Shown piece by piece: positions 18,662 to 27,507 of a DNA stretch of 64,000 nt. Position 1 is the stretch's first letter, and every line of letters begins with the position of its first letter. Origin of the DNA: Roseateles koreensis (GTDB lineage: Bacteria > Pseudomonadota > Gammaproteobacteria > Burkholderiales > Burkholderiaceae_C); contig NZ_JAQQXS010000003.1 of the NCBI RefSeq assembly GCF_028595305.1, positions 248,001 to 312,000 on the forward strand. The letters are read 5' to 3'. A model generated the notes under the pieces. That model did not search any database, was not told where the DNA came from, and saw nothing but the letters and a program-made list of their open reading frames with translations. The position numbers and the translations under genes are program-made.

Positions 18662-18676
18662 CCTTGTGTCACAAGG
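18662..18676. promoter_or_regulatory. Perfect inverted repeat, possible operator upstream of ubiD
   Basis: CCTTGTG-T-CACAAGG is a perfect 7-bp inverted repeat around one base, 70 bp ahead of the ubiD start and in the 259-bp gap shared with the divergent transglycosylase gene. An AT-rich stretch (18713-18743) lies between it and the ATG, where a promoter could sit. The regulator is unknown; the site does not match the FNR or CRP consensus spacing. Confidence 0.35.
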
Positions 18677-18745
18677 TTCGGCGAATTCTAGGGGTGAAAA
18701 ATAACCCGTCAAGCTTATAAACGTCGTTTTATATAACTAAACAAT

Positions 18746-20302
18746 ATGAAATACAGGGATTTGCGTGACTTTATGGGCCAATTGGAGGCCTTGGGCGAGC
18801 TCAAGCGGGTCAGCCAACCGGTGTCGCCCGTGCTCGAGATGACGGCGCTCAGCGACCGCGTGTTGCGGGCGCAAGGGCCGGCACTCTTGTTCGAGCGGCC
18901 AACGGGTTTTCAGACACCTGCATTGACCAATTTGTTTGGCACGACACGGCGTGTTGCCCTGGGCATGGGAGCGCAAAGCCTGTCGGAGCTGCGGGACGTG
19001 GGCCATGTTCTCGCTGGCTTGAAAGAACCCGAACCGCCGAAAGGCGTGAAGGACGTGGGCCGCCTGCTCAGCATGGCCAAGGCGCTGTGGGACATGAAGC
19101 CCAAGGTCGTCGGCAAAGCCGCTTGCCAAGAAGAGGTGATGGCGGGCAGCGAAGTCGACCTGAAGCGCCTGCCCATTCAAACCTGCTGGCCAGGCGATGC
19201 GGCGCCGCTTTTGACCTGGGGCTTGGTCATCACACGAGGCCCGCAAGGCATTGTCCAAGCGCGCTCGCGCCAGAACCTGGGCATCTACCGGCAGCAATTG
19301 ATCGGTCGCCGGCAGTTGATCATGCGTTGGTTGGCGCATCGGGGCGGGGCGCTGGATTTTCGGGATTTCGCGCTGGCCAATCCTGGTCAGCCCTTTCCCA
19401 TCGCCGTGGCCTTGGGCGCTGATCCGGCCACCATCCTGGGCGCCGTGACACCCGTTCCTGATAGCTTGTCGGAATATCAGTTTGCCGGCTTGCTGCGCGG
19501 TTCAAGAACCGAATTGGTCGATACCGGCGTGGGCGAGGCGGGGCGCATGCTGCAAGCCCCGGCCAGCGCTGAAATCGTGCTTGAAGGGCATATCCCCACG
19601 GCACCCACTGGCTACGCGGGCCTCAGCGAGGATGGTGTTCCTTTGAAGGAAAAAGGCGGCTATCTCCACGCGCTGGAGGGGCCGTACGGCGACCACACGG
19701 GTTATTACAACGAGCAAGACTGGTTTCCGGTGTTTGAGGTAACCCGGCTGACGCAGCGTCCCAACCCGATTTATCACTCGACCTACACCGGCAAGCCGCC
19801 AGATGAGCCGGCCATTCTGGGGGTGGCTTTGAATGAGGTGTTTGTTCCCATTCTTCAGAAACAGTTTCCTGAGATCGTTGATTTTTACCTGCCCCCTGAG
19901 GGTTGCAGCTACCGCATGGCGGTTATCTCCATCAAGAAGTCTTACCCGGGGCATGCCAAGCGCCTGATGTTTGGCCTTTGGAGTTATTTGCGCCAATTCA
20001 TGTATACCAAGTTCATCGTCATCGTTGATGAAGATGTGAATGTGCGCGACTGGCAGGAGGTGATCTGGGCCATCACCACCCGGATGGACCCGGTTCGCGA
20101 CTGCACCCTGGTCGACAGCACCCCCATCGATTACCTGGACTTTGCGTCGCCGGTTAGCGGCTTGGGCGGCAAGATGGGCCTGGACGCCACCAATAAATGG
20201 CCCGGTGAAACCAGCCGTGAATGGGGCCGGGTGATCACCATGACCCCCGCCGTCCAGGCGCGCGCCGATCAATTGTTCGACACCTTGTTTGCAAATAAAT
20301 AG
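18746..20302 (+). CDS. ubiD: 4-hydroxy-3-polyprenylbenzoate decarboxylase UbiD
   Basis: A 518-residue prenylated-FMN-dependent decarboxylase of ubiquinone synthesis. N-terminal [22 protein letters not shown], central GLVITRGP...[10 protein letters not shown] and C-terminal [25 protein letters not shown] and [18 protein letters not shown] are all characteristic of the E. coli-type UbiD. It needs the prFMN made by UbiX, which is not in this window. The length is in the normal range for the family. Confidence 0.96.
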   Translation: MKYRDLRDFMGQLEALGELKRVSQPVSPVLEMTALSDRVLRAQGPALLFERPTGFQTPALTNLFGTTRRVALGMGAQSLSELRDVGHVLAGLKEPEPPKGVKDVGRLLSMAKALWDMKPKVVGKAACQEEVMAGSEVDLKRLPIQTCWPGDAAPLLTWGLVITRGPQGIVQARSRQNLGIYRQQLIGRRQLIMRWLAHRGGALDFRDFALANPGQPFPIAVALGADPATILGAVTPVPDSLSEYQFAGLLRGSRTELVDTGVGEAGRMLQAPASAEIVLEGHIPTAPTGYAGLSEDGVPLKEKGGYLHALEGPYGDHTGYYNEQDWFPVFEVTRLTQRPNPIYHSTYTGKPPDEPAILGVALNEVFVPILQKQFPEIVDFYLPPEGCSYRMAVISIKKSYPGHAKRLMFGLWSYLRQFMYTKFIVIVDEDVNVRDWQEVIWAITTRMDPVRDCTLVDSTPIDYLDFASPVSGLGGKMGLDATNKWPGETSREWGRVITMTPAVQARADQLFDTLFANK

Positions 20303-20442
20303 CGAGCCGTCCTTGAATTACGCCTCGGGCTCGCCTATTGTTCAAAGGCCTGCTACAGGCATCTCCACTGGCGCAATCATTGCGCGCCAGGAGCCCTCCG
20401 GCATCATGCTTTAGAGCTCCATTGATGGCGTAAGCCATCCGG

Positions 20443-20479
20443 CCCCTTTCAACCGCTCGGTTGAAAGGGGTTTCAATTT
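20443..20479 (+). terminator. Rho-independent terminator-like hairpin
   Basis: A perfect 12-bp stem (CCCCTTTCAACC, loop GCTC, GGTTGAAAGGGG) is followed by TTTCAATTT. It lies about 140 bp after the ubiD stop and would end ubiD transcription before the glycosyltransferase gene. The stem is very strong; the U-tract is broken by CAA. Confidence 0.65.
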
Positions 20480-20488
20480 GGGCTTGCT

Positions 20489-20520
20489 GTTTGTACATGC
20501 CGTTTGTACATGCCGTTTGT
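20489..20520 (+). repeat. 13-bp tandem repeat (2.5 copies)
   Basis: GTTTGTACATGCC occurs twice back to back (20489-20501 and 20502-20514) and begins a third time (GTTTGT). It is in the gap before the glycosyltransferase gene. No function is evident. Confidence 0.7.
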
Positions 20521-20726
20521 GCTTTGCACGGCTTCGTTCCTGGTCCCCATGGAGACAACGACGCTGAAAGTGGGCGCTCGTCGAGTGCTGGCGTAGGGCG
20601 CCTTGGCTGCGTGCGCCTGAAACGTAACTGATTGGTAAAGCCTGTCAGCGGCCAGGAAAAGGATGTTCCACTGGGTACTTCGATGCTGAAGTTTGTCCAA
20701 CGCTTGACGCCTGAACACCGCTTTTC

Positions 20727-21836
20727 ATGAGAGTGCTGATTCTTTTGCGTGATCTGTCCTTGAACGGCATCACCAGTTACAACCGCATTTTGGCGGGTGA
20801 ATTACGGGCGCAAGGGCATACGGTATTTGTGCTGCCCTCGGGCGCAGACATGCCGTCTGATAACCGGTTTGGCTGGCCTCTCTTGCATCCCTGCCTTGAA
20901 CCCCTGGTGCGCGGCGCGATTGCTCGCCTGATGCCTGATGTGATTGTGGTGAACCACTACACCCAGGCGAGGGTCGCCCACCGATTGAGTGAATCGCTGG
21001 GAATTCCTTGGCTTGCGATCATGCATAACGCGCATTCCGATCGTCGTATGCGTGAATGGGCCCAGTTGTTCAGCAATGTCAGCGGCGTGGTGACGATGTG
21101 CCAGACCCTGCGAGACAAGTACAGCGATCTCCTGAGGGAGAGTGCAGGGTTTCTGGCGGGCCACAAGCCGCCCATTTTTCTGAGTCGGCTGCCGCTTCAA
21201 CGCCCCGTGGCGCCGCTCGCTCGCTCGGGGGGGGCGACCCCGGAGACGGTGGTACGTCTGGCCTATTGTTCACGGCTCAGCGGTAGTAAAGGGCCACGCT
21301 GCGAGGCGTGGTTGAAAGCCGTGGCCCTGCTGCCCGATCATGCGAGCTATCGCTTGCGCGTGATGGGTGGTGGCAGTCAATTGAGGCAGATCAAGCAGTT
21401 GGCGGGCCGTTTGGGTCTCAACGTTGAGTTCACCGGCATGGTGGCCAATGTGCTGCCCTACCTGGAGGATGTGTCCGTCATGACAGGCGCTGGGTATGCC
21501 GTTCTTGAGGGCTTGGTCCATGGCTGTGCGGCCGTGGGACTGGGTTTTGGCGGCTGCTTCGGTGCTGTCACGGCGGCGCGTTTGGACGCGGCCATGGCGG
21601 TGAATTTCGGTGACCACGCGATGGGCAGATTTTCAACCGACCCGGCCTTCATCGCCCAAGAGTTGCAAACGGCGATTGAGTTGCACCGCAGCGGGCAGGC
21701 ACAGGCGGTGTCTGAACGCGTGATTGCGCTTTGTGCACCTGCCGAGATTGCCACTGGGTTGACCCGGTTTGCACAACGTGTCTGCCAGCCTGCCTATGAG
21801 CGGTCTTTGTCGATGGCGGGAAAGTCGCTGACTTGA
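20727..21836 (+). CDS. GT4-like glycosyltransferase, orphan
   Basis: A 369-residue protein with GT-B glycosyltransferase character. N-terminal MRVLILLRDLSLNGITSYNRILAGELRAQGHTV is the usual acceptor-side Rossmann start. The C-terminal half has VRLAYCSRLSGSKGP (donor-domain entry), LRVMGGGSQLRQIKQLAGRLGLNVEFTGMV, and a Gly-rich GAGYAVLEGLVHGCAAVGLGFGG in place of the ExGxxxxEAxxxG motif of GT4 enzymes. Substrate is unknown. It has no polysaccharide genes nearby, is preceded by 424 bp of non-coding DNA, and lacks a clear ribosome binding site, all consistent with an acquired single gene. Confidence 0.75.
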   Translation: MRVLILLRDLSLNGITSYNRILAGELRAQGHTVFVLPSGADMPSDNRFGWPLLHPCLEPLVRGAIARLMPDVIVVNHYTQARVAHRLSESLGIPWLAIMHNAHSDRRMREWAQLFSNVSGVVTMCQTLRDKYSDLLRESAGFLAGHKPPIFLSRLPLQRPVAPLARSGGATPETVVRLAYCSRLSGSKGPRCEAWLKAVALLPDHASYRLRVMGGGSQLRQIKQLAGRLGLNVEFTGMVANVLPYLEDVSVMTGAGYAVLEGLVHGCAAVGLGFGGCFGAVTAARLDAAMAVNFGDHAMGRFSTDPAFIAQELQTAIELHRSGQAQAVSERVIALCAPAEIATGLTRFAQRVCQPAYERSLSMAGKSLT

Positions 21837-21876
21837 GCGTCCCGCTCGAGTGCTATTGCTGGCCACCTGGCTTGTG

Positions 21877-22611
21877 CTATTCCGCCACCACCCATTGGCC
21901 GTCAAGGCGCAGTTGATGGGGTTTGTACCGAGCTTTGTAAGCCATCTTGGGGCTCTCGGCGATCCAGTAGCCCAGATAGAGATGTGACAGTTGCAGGTCT
22001 TTGGCCTGCTGGATTTGCCACATCACGTTGTAGGTGCCGTAACTGACATCCTCCTCGGGTTCGTAGAAGGTATAGACCGCAGACAAACCGTCGCTGAGGA
22101 TGTCCAGAATCGACACCATTTTGAGGCGGCTGCTGCCGTCCGCTTGCAACTCGCGAAATTCGACAAGGCGTGAATTGATGCGGCTCTGCAGCAGGAACTG
22201 GGTGTATTGGTCGATGCTGTCGTTGTCCATCCCCCCCCCCGAATGACGGCCGGCCTGGTAGCGCAGGTACAACTCGTAATGCTCTTGGCTGAAGTCCAGG
22301 CGCATCACACGCGCTTGCAGATTGTGGTGCTGTGTCCATGCGCGCCGCTGGCTGCGCGAGGGGCGGAAGGTCTCAACCGGAATCCGCATCGGCACACAGG
22401 CTTTGCAGCCATCGCAATAAGGGCGGTAGGTGAACAGCCCACTGCGGCGAAAGCCCGACGCCACCAATCCCGAGTAGGCGTCGGCATGAATCAGGTGGCT
22501 GGGCGTGGCCACCTGCGAGCGAGCCTGCCGGTCGGGCAGGTAGCTGCAAGGATAGGCTGCAGTGGCGTAGAACTGCAGTTGGGCGAGCGGTAAGTCCTTG
22601 GGGTAAGTCAC
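21877..22611 (-). CDS. bpt: Aspartate/glutamate leucyltransferase (Bpt/Ate family)
   Basis: A 244-residue member of the arginyl/leucyl-tRNA-protein transferase family, which adds Leu to N-terminal Asp or Glu and makes N-degrons. Family features are the N-terminal cluster [13 protein letters not shown], the [27 protein letters not shown] cysteine motif, and the C-terminal [19 protein letters not shown]. It lies 29 bp downstream of aat, so the two N-degron transferases form an operon. The codons for RHSGGGM contain a run of ten G on the coding strand (22231-22240). Confidence 0.93.
   Translation of the reverse strand: MTYPKDLPLAQLQFYATAAYPCSYLPDRQARSQVATPSHLIHADAYSGLVASGFRRSGLFTYRPYCDGCKACVPMRIPVETFRPSRSQRRAWTQHHNLQARVMRLDFSQEHYELYLRYQAGRHSGGGMDNDSIDQYTQFLLQSRINSRLVEFRELQADGSSRLKMVSILDILSDGLSAVYTFYEPEEDVSYGTYNVMWQIQQAKDLQLSHLYLGYWIAESPKMAYKARYKPHQLRLDGQWVVAE
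22231..22240 (-). repeat. Ten-base homopolymer (G10 on the coding strand) inside bpt
   Basis: A C10 tract on the plus strand encodes Gly-Gly-Gly of bpt. A tract of this length in an otherwise mixed coding sequence is prone to slippage, which would frameshift the protein at about its midpoint. Confidence 0.8.
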
Positions 22612-22640
22612 GATGGAAGCGTCGATGGCTGGGGACGGGT

Positions 22641-23396
22641 TCAGACTTCATCGGAAAAAATGCCGCCGAGTTGTGTCCACAGCGACGGATGATAGGTCCA
22701 GTTTGTGGCATCAGGCTGCGCGCAATAGGCCTTGATATGCGCTTCAAAGGCCTGGCGAGGCACTTCAGCGGCGCCCATGGACGCCAGATGCCGGGTGTTC
22801 TGCTGGCAGTCGATCCACGGAATATCTTGGCTGCGGCACAGGCAAACCAGGGCTGCCAGCGCAATTTTTGACGCGTCGGTGCGCCGCATGAACATGGACT
22901 CGCCGTAGAACATGCGGCCCAGATTCACGCCGTAGAGGCCGCCCACCAGGGCGCCGTCCATCCACGTCTCGATGCTGTGCACGCAATGGCTTTGCGCCGC
23001 CCAGGCCAAATAGGCCGCCTGCATCTCGGGCAAGATCCAGGTGCCCGATTGACCTTCTCGCGGCGCGTTGGCGCAGGCGGCCAGTACATCCGGGAGCGCG
23101 CTGTCCACCCGAATTTCACAGCGCTGGGAACGAATGAAATGAGCCAGTGTCTTGCGCAAAGAGCGCGACAGCTTGAAGTTGCGCGTCTGCAGAACCATGC
23201 GCGGGTCAGGCGCCCACCACAGCGGCGGTTGGCCGGGCCCATACCAGGGAAAGACGCCGTTTGAATAGGCCGCCTGCAAGCGCGCGGGCGACAAATCGCC
23301 ACCCGCAGCCAAGAGCCCGGGCGCATCGGAGTCCGGGCCCAACGCAAGCCGGGTGGGTGGAAAGTTCAGTTCGGAATCAACCAGCCAATCGATCAT
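22641..23396 (-). CDS. aat: Leucyl/phenylalanyl-tRNA-protein transferase
   Basis: A 251-residue Aat, which adds Leu or Phe to N-terminal Lys or Arg of proteins for ClpS/ClpAP degradation. Diagnostic sequence: [38 protein letters not shown]-like [45 protein letters not shown] and [18 protein letters not shown]. The start is probably [11 protein letters not shown], with an AGGA just upstream; an ATG nine codons earlier overlaps the divergent start of the next gene. Product and bpt together cover both bacterial N-degron branches. Confidence 0.94.
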   Translation of the reverse strand: MIDWLVDSELNFPPTRLALGPDSDAPGLLAAGGDLSPARLQAAYSNGVFPWYGPGQPPLWWAPDPRMVLQTRNFKLSRSLRKTLAHFIRSQRCEIRVDSALPDVLAACANAPREGQSGTWILPEMQAAYLAWAAQSHCVHSIETWMDGALVGGLYGVNLGRMFYGESMFMRRTDASKIALAALVCLCRSQDIPWIDCQQNTRHLASMGAAEVPRQAFEAHIKAYCAQPDATNWTYHPSLWTQLGGIFSDEV

Positions 23397-23421
23397 GTCC
23401 TGACATGGTAGCCTGTCGGCC

Positions 23422-23778
23422 ATGAAGATGATTGTTTATGGAATTCCCAACTGCGACACCGTCAAGCGGGCCCGCACTTGGCTGACCGAGCATGGCCAGG
23501 CATTTGATTTTCATGATTTCAAGAAGGCCGGTGTGCCGCCCGCCGAGGCAAGCAGTTGGTTGGCTGAATTCGGCTGGGAGAAGGTCGTCAACCGCTCGGG
23601 TACGACCTGGCGCAAACTTGACGACGCGGCCCGGGCCGGGGTCGTGGACTCGCCCAGTGCCGCCGCGCTCATGCAAGCGCAGCCCAGCGTGATCAAACGC
23701 CCGATTGTTCGATGGGTCGATGGCAGCCTGACGCTGGGATTCTCGGCGGATGCATTTTCGGAAAAACTCCAGGCCTAG
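23422..23778 (+). CDS. ArsC/Spx-like (YffB) reductase-fold protein
   Basis: A 118-residue thioredoxin-fold protein of the ArsC/Spx/YffB family. Its N-terminal MIVYGIPNCDTVKRARTWL carries the conserved single cysteine (CDTVKRAR), with later VVNRSGTTWRKL and VIKRPIVRW, the RP motif of the family. YffB-type proteins are not arsenate reductases in the studied case and may be glutathione-dependent thiol reductases. Its start codon touches the divergent aat gene (26 bp between starts), so the two promoters must overlap. Confidence 0.9.
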   Translation: MKMIVYGIPNCDTVKRARTWLTEHGQAFDFHDFKKAGVPPAEASSWLAEFGWEKVVNRSGTTWRKLDDAARAGVVDSPSAAALMQAQPSVIKRPIVRWVDGSLTLGFSADAFSEKLQA

Positions 23779-23884
23779 CAGGGAAACCAAGCGGTGCGTA
23801 GCCCTTGCGCTTAACCCATGGCGCATGGCGCTTAAGGTAAGCTCGGCGGTCTGACATTCATCGCCGTCGCAGCGTCATCACTTC

Positions 23885-24592
23885 ATGTTCACAGGCATTG
23901 TTCAAGGCGTCGCCCGCGTCGCCACCATCAACGACCGACCGGGTCTGCGCACGTTCACGCTGGCCTTTCCCGCGGGGTTTTGTGCGGGCCTTGAAATTGG
24001 CGCCAGCGTGGCCTGTGACGGCGTTTGCCTGACGGTCACCCACCTTGTTGACGCTGACCATGCCGAATTCGACGTGATGCAGCAAAGCCTGGCCTTGACC
24101 ACCCTTGCGGGCTTGGCGGTGGGTAGTTGTCTCAATGTGGAACGCGCTGCCCGCGACGGCGCCGAAATTGGCGGCCACCCCCTGTCGGGCCATGTTGACT
24201 TCACCGCCGTGTTGGCGGGTATCCGGCGGCCTGAAAACAACCACGTCATGCGCATTCAGGTGCCTGAGCGCTGGATGCGCTACATCTTTGCCAAGGGTTA
24301 TATCGCGATCAACGGCGCCAGCCTCACCGTCGCTGAAGCAGATCGCAAAGCGGGTTGGTTTGAAGTCTGGCTGATTCCTGAAACCTTGCGCGCCACCACC
24401 TTTGCAGAAAAAGGCGAGGGCGCGACCCTGAATATTGAAATCGAGCGGCAAACCCAGGTGTTTGTCGACACAGTGCGTGATGCGCTGGACGAACGGCTGG
24501 GCCCTTTGTTGCCCGCGCTTGAAAAGCTGCTGGCCAGCCAGGGCGCTAGTTTGGACGCTTTGAGCGAGCCGCCCAAGTCCATCCAGGCCTGA
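23885..24592 (+). CDS. ribE: Riboflavin synthase, alpha subunit (E. coli-like type)
   Basis: A 235-residue riboflavin synthase with two lumazine-binding repeats: MFTGIVQGVARV at the start and the second barrel from about residue 100, with IGGHPLSGHVDF joining them, and IPETLRATTF and VDTVRDAL at the end. It dismutates two ribityllumazines to riboflavin. The MFTGIVQG start and overall pattern resemble E. coli RibC rather than the MFTGII type usually beside ribD/ribBA. It is 15 kb away from the rib cluster and stands alone, with no FMN riboswitch visible in the 106 bp upstream. A ~30-residue C-terminal extension is unusual. Confidence 0.93.
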   Translation: MFTGIVQGVARVATINDRPGLRTFTLAFPAGFCAGLEIGASVACDGVCLTVTHLVDADHAEFDVMQQSLALTTLAGLAVGSCLNVERAARDGAEIGGHPLSGHVDFTAVLAGIRRPENNHVMRIQVPERWMRYIFAKGYIAINGASLTVAEADRKAGWFEVWLIPETLRATTFAEKGEGATLNIEIERQTQVFVDTVRDALDERLGPLLPALEKLLASQGASLDALSEPPKSIQA

Positions 24593-24619
24593 TCGGCTCT
24601 AGGGCCGGGGGCACACGGG

Positions 24620-25990
24620 TCAGTGTGGTTTGCCGTGTAGCTTGGCATGGATGCGGCGCGTGGCCGTCCACACCCCGGCCATCACCAGCGGCACGGCCAA
24701 GCCGGCCGCCAATTCAGGGTTGATCGGCACGCCGGCGGACTTCAAGGCTTTGGCGGCATAGAGCAGCAGGCTGATGCAGTAGTAGCTAATGGCGGCGATG
24801 GACAAGCCTTCCACCGTGGTTTGTAGGCTCAGTTGCAATTCTTGGCCGCGGTTCAACTTGGCCAGCAGTAATTGGTTTTGTGCCTCCGATGCAATATCGA
24901 CCCGGGTGCGCAGCAGCGCGCTGCTGCGCTCGATCCGAACCGACAAGGCCATCAAACGTTGCGCCGAGGCGCCCACCGTCGCGATGGCGGGTGAGAGCCG
25001 TCGCTGCATGAATTCGCCCAGCGTCTGGGTGCCTGAGATTGGTTTTTCTCGCAGTTCGGCCAGCCGCTGCAAGACCAGGGTGTTGTAGGCCTGGGTGGCG
25101 GAGAAACGGTAGGCATGTTCCGCCGTGGCGCGCTCGACGCCTGCCGCAATGTGGATCAAGCGGTCCAGCAGTTCGGACTCTGAGGCGCTGCGCGTTTCGA
25201 GTTGCTGGGTCACCTCCGCCAAGCCCGCCTCGGCGGCGCCGAGTTGCGGTGAGAGTTGCTTCGCCACGGGCAGGCCCCGCAAAGCCATCAGGCGATAGAT
25301 TTCCATCTCCAGCAGCCGCTGCGAGATGCGCCCTGCGCGGTTGGGCGAGGTGCCAGGCGGCGCCATGACCAGGATGTGCTCAAAGCCGCTTTCGCGCAGG
25401 CGCAAATCCGTGACCGCCATCGAGTGCCCATTGCCCATCAATGAGGCCACCACATGGCGGCCCCCAAACCATCGGGAAGCCAACTCCAGTGTGGCGTGTG
25501 GATCGCTCAGATCGTGCTCCAGCATCACCAATTTCATTGCCGCAACTGTGCGGCCTGGAATTTCGTGCAGCCAATTCGCGTCGACGGCCAGCACCGACAG
25601 CAGATCCACGTCACCGCAACAACCCAATTCCACGTTGTGGGGCAAGGATTGCACCAGTGAGTAGCGTGTGAACTCGGTGTGCCGCTCCCATTTGACGGAA
25701 TGGTCGGTGCCCCGCAGGCGCAGGAAGTTGTCTTGCAGCGCGCTGGGCAGCAGATCCTGCTGGCCGGGCAGGCGGCGCAGATGGGTCAGCTCCGCCTCCC
25801 GGCTGACGTCCTGATTCAGCACGGCCACGCACACCACCAGGGCGGGCAGCCGGATGCGCGTGGAGGGGCGGGCATGCACCTCGTTGTGCAGCAGCACGCG
25901 GAGCTCGTCATCGGGCGGCAGCGCGCTGGGTTGCGCGCGAGCCGGGGTGGCCTTTGCCGTGGCGCTTGATAGTGTTTGCGGTGTATTCAC
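24620..25990 (-). CDS. DUF3422 family membrane protein
   Basis: A ~456-residue protein of the DUF3422 family, which opens with the conserved LHNEVHARPSTRIRLP and continues VKWERHTEFTRYS. The last ~65 residues contain two membrane segments (LSIAAISYYCISLLLYAAKAL and a second near ELAAGLAVPLVMAGVW), suggesting inner-membrane anchoring with a large cytoplasmic part. The function is unknown. The start is tentatively the GTG at 25990, 22 bp after the MFS stop; the ATG at 26068 would overlap that gene by 56 bp. It probably shares a transcript with the MFS gene. Confidence 0.85.
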   Translation of the reverse strand: MNTPQTLSSATAKATPARAQPSALPPDDELRVLLHNEVHARPSTRIRLPALVVCVAVLNQDVSREAELTHLRRLPGQQDLLPSALQDNFLRLRGTDHSVKWERHTEFTRYSLVQSLPHNVELGCCGDVDLLSVLAVDANWLHEIPGRTVAAMKLVMLEHDLSDPHATLELASRWFGGRHVVASLMGNGHSMAVTDLRLRESGFEHILVMAPPGTSPNRAGRISQRLLEMEIYRLMALRGLPVAKQLSPQLGAAEAGLAEVTQQLETRSASESELLDRLIHIAAGVERATAEHAYRFSATQAYNTLVLQRLAELREKPISGTQTLGEFMQRRLSPAIATVGASAQRLMALSVRIERSSALLRTRVDIASEAQNQLLLAKLNRGQELQLSLQTTVEGLSIAAISYYCISLLLYAAKALKSAGVPINPELAAGLAVPLVMAGVWTATRRIHAKLHGKPH

Positions 25991-26012
25991 GCCTTGAGGT
26001 CCTGAAGCCGGA

Positions 26013-27320
26013 TCAATGATCGTTGTGCAAGTAATGTGCCTGCTTGGGCAGACGCAGGCTAACGACAATACATAGCGCCATCATGACGGTGACGTACCAA
26101 AAGAAGCTCGATTCGTGGCCTTCGGATTTGAGGCTCAGCGCAACAAACTCGGCAGAGCCGCCAAAGACGGCGTTGGCAATGGCATAGGCCAGGCCCACAC
26201 CCAGTGCCCGCACCTCGGTGGGAAACATTTCGGCCTTCACGATGCCGGCAATCGAGGTGTAAAAACTGACGATCGCCAGGGCCAGCACAATCAAGCCGAA
26301 TGCTGCAAAGGGATTGGTGACGCTTTGCAGGCCCGTCATGATGGGCACCACGCTGAGCGAGCCCAAGATGCCGAACAAGAGCATGTTGTTGCGCCGCCCG
26401 ATGCGGTCAGACAAGGCGCCAAACAAGGGCTGCATGCACATGAAGACAAACAGCGCGCCCGTCATGACATTGCTGGCCGTCTTGATCGACATGCCCGCAG
26501 TGTTCACCAGGTACTTCTGCATATAAGTGGTGAAGGTGTAGAAAATCAGCGATCCACCCGCTGTATAGCCCAAGACCGTGGCAAACGCCGGCCAGTGGTG
26601 CCGCAGCAGATGGGACACGCTGCCGGCTGATTTGCTGGCGCGGGCCTCGGCCGACGCGGTTTCATGCAGCGTGCGCCGCAAGAGCAGGGCGATGACCGCA
26701 GTGATGGCGCCGATCACAAATGGAATGCGCCAGCCCCAGGCCTTCAACTCGGCCTCGCTCATCACCTGCTGCAAGGCCACCACGACCAGTACGGCCAACA
26801 ACTGCCCGCCAATCAGGGTCACGTATTGGAACGATGAAAGAAAGCCACGTTGCCCCCGCATGGCTACTTCGCTCATATAGGTGGCCGTGGTGCCATATTC
26901 ACCACCGACAGACAGGCCCTGGATCAGGCGCGCCAGTAACAGCAGCGCTGGCGCCCATGCGCCGATGCTGGCGTAGGTGGGCAGGCAGGCGATCATCAGC
27001 GATCCGCCGCACATCAGCAGCACAGAGGTGACCATGGAGGCCTTGCGGCCGCGCCGGTCGGCGATGCGCCCGAACAACCAGCCGCCAATCGGGCGCATCA
27101 GAAAACCGGCTGCGAAAACGCCGGCCGTGTTGAGCAATTGCACCGTCGCGTCGGCCTTGGGGAAGAACGACGGCGCGAAGTAGATGGCGCAGAAGGCGTA
27201 GACGTAGAAGTCAAACCACTCCACCAGATTGCCCGATGACGCCGCCATCACGGCGAAGATGCGCTGGCGCTTTTCAGCTGCGGTGTAGGGGCGCAAAGTT
27301 GCGGTCGGGTCTTGGGCCAT
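26013..27320 (-). CDS. MFS transporter, alpha-ketoglutarate/proline-betaine permease type (KgtP-like)
   Basis: A 435-residue major facilitator with twelve predicted membrane segments. It has the metabolite:H+ symporter signatures [27 protein letters not shown] between TM2 and TM3, and [25 protein letters not shown]. This set groups it with KgtP/ProP/ShiA. A dicarboxylate such as 2-oxoglutarate is the best guess, supported by the NAD-glutamate dehydrogenase gene next upstream on the same strand, but the substrate is not proved. Confidence 0.88.
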   Translation of the reverse strand: MAQDPTATLRPYTAAEKRQRIFAVMAASSGNLVEWFDFYVYAFCAIYFAPSFFPKADATVQLLNTAGVFAAGFLMRPIGGWLFGRIADRRGRKASMVTSVLLMCGGSLMIACLPTYASIGAWAPALLLLARLIQGLSVGGEYGTTATYMSEVAMRGQRGFLSSFQYVTLIGGQLLAVLVVVALQQVMSEAELKAWGWRIPFVIGAITAVIALLLRRTLHETASAEARASKSAGSVSHLLRHHWPAFATVLGYTAGGSLIFYTFTTYMQKYLVNTAGMSIKTASNVMTGALFVFMCMQPLFGALSDRIGRRNNMLLFGILGSLSVVPIMTGLQSVTNPFAAFGLIVLALAIVSFYTSIAGIVKAEMFPTEVRALGVGLAYAIANAVFGGSAEFVALSLKSEGHESSFFWYVTVMMALCIVVSLRLPKQAHYLHNDH

Positions 27321-27420
27321 GGCGCATTCTCGTCAGGTGAAAATCGCATTCCAACACAGCGCCCGCGTGATGCGGCCCCCGACGCCCGGCCCGGCCTAAA
27401 AAACAGGGCACACCCTGACA

Positions 27421-27443
27421 TGAAGCGTGGCGTTCACGCTTCA
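27421..27443 (-). terminator. Hairpin between gdh and the MFS gene
   Basis: TGAAGCGTG-GCGTT-CACGCTTCA is a perfect 9-bp stem in the 187-bp gap after the glutamate dehydrogenase stop. No U-tract follows on the minus strand, so it is only a possible terminator or processing site. Confidence 0.35.
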
Positions 27444-27507
27444 ACGTACAGGGCGGGCGCCCGTGTGATGGCTCTGCGCGGTCAGCCCAGTCATTGCGAT
27501 TGGCTTG

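Larger units (their letters stand above)
20303..20726. other. Intergenic region with hairpins and a short tandem repeat
   Basis: These 424 bp separate ubiD from the glycosyltransferase gene. They contain a hairpin (CTGGCGC/GCGCCAG, 20368-20390), the terminator at 20443 and the 13-bp tandem repeat at 20489. Open frames on the minus strand here have no family character. No convincing gene or RNA was found. Confidence 0.6.

Noticed and set aside
20489-20520. CRISPR-like repeat
   Set aside because: The 13-bp units are directly adjacent with no spacers and only 2.5 copies.
23779-23884. FMN riboswitch upstream of ribE
   Set aside because: The conserved RFN blocks are not present in this 106-bp gap, nor ahead of ribD.
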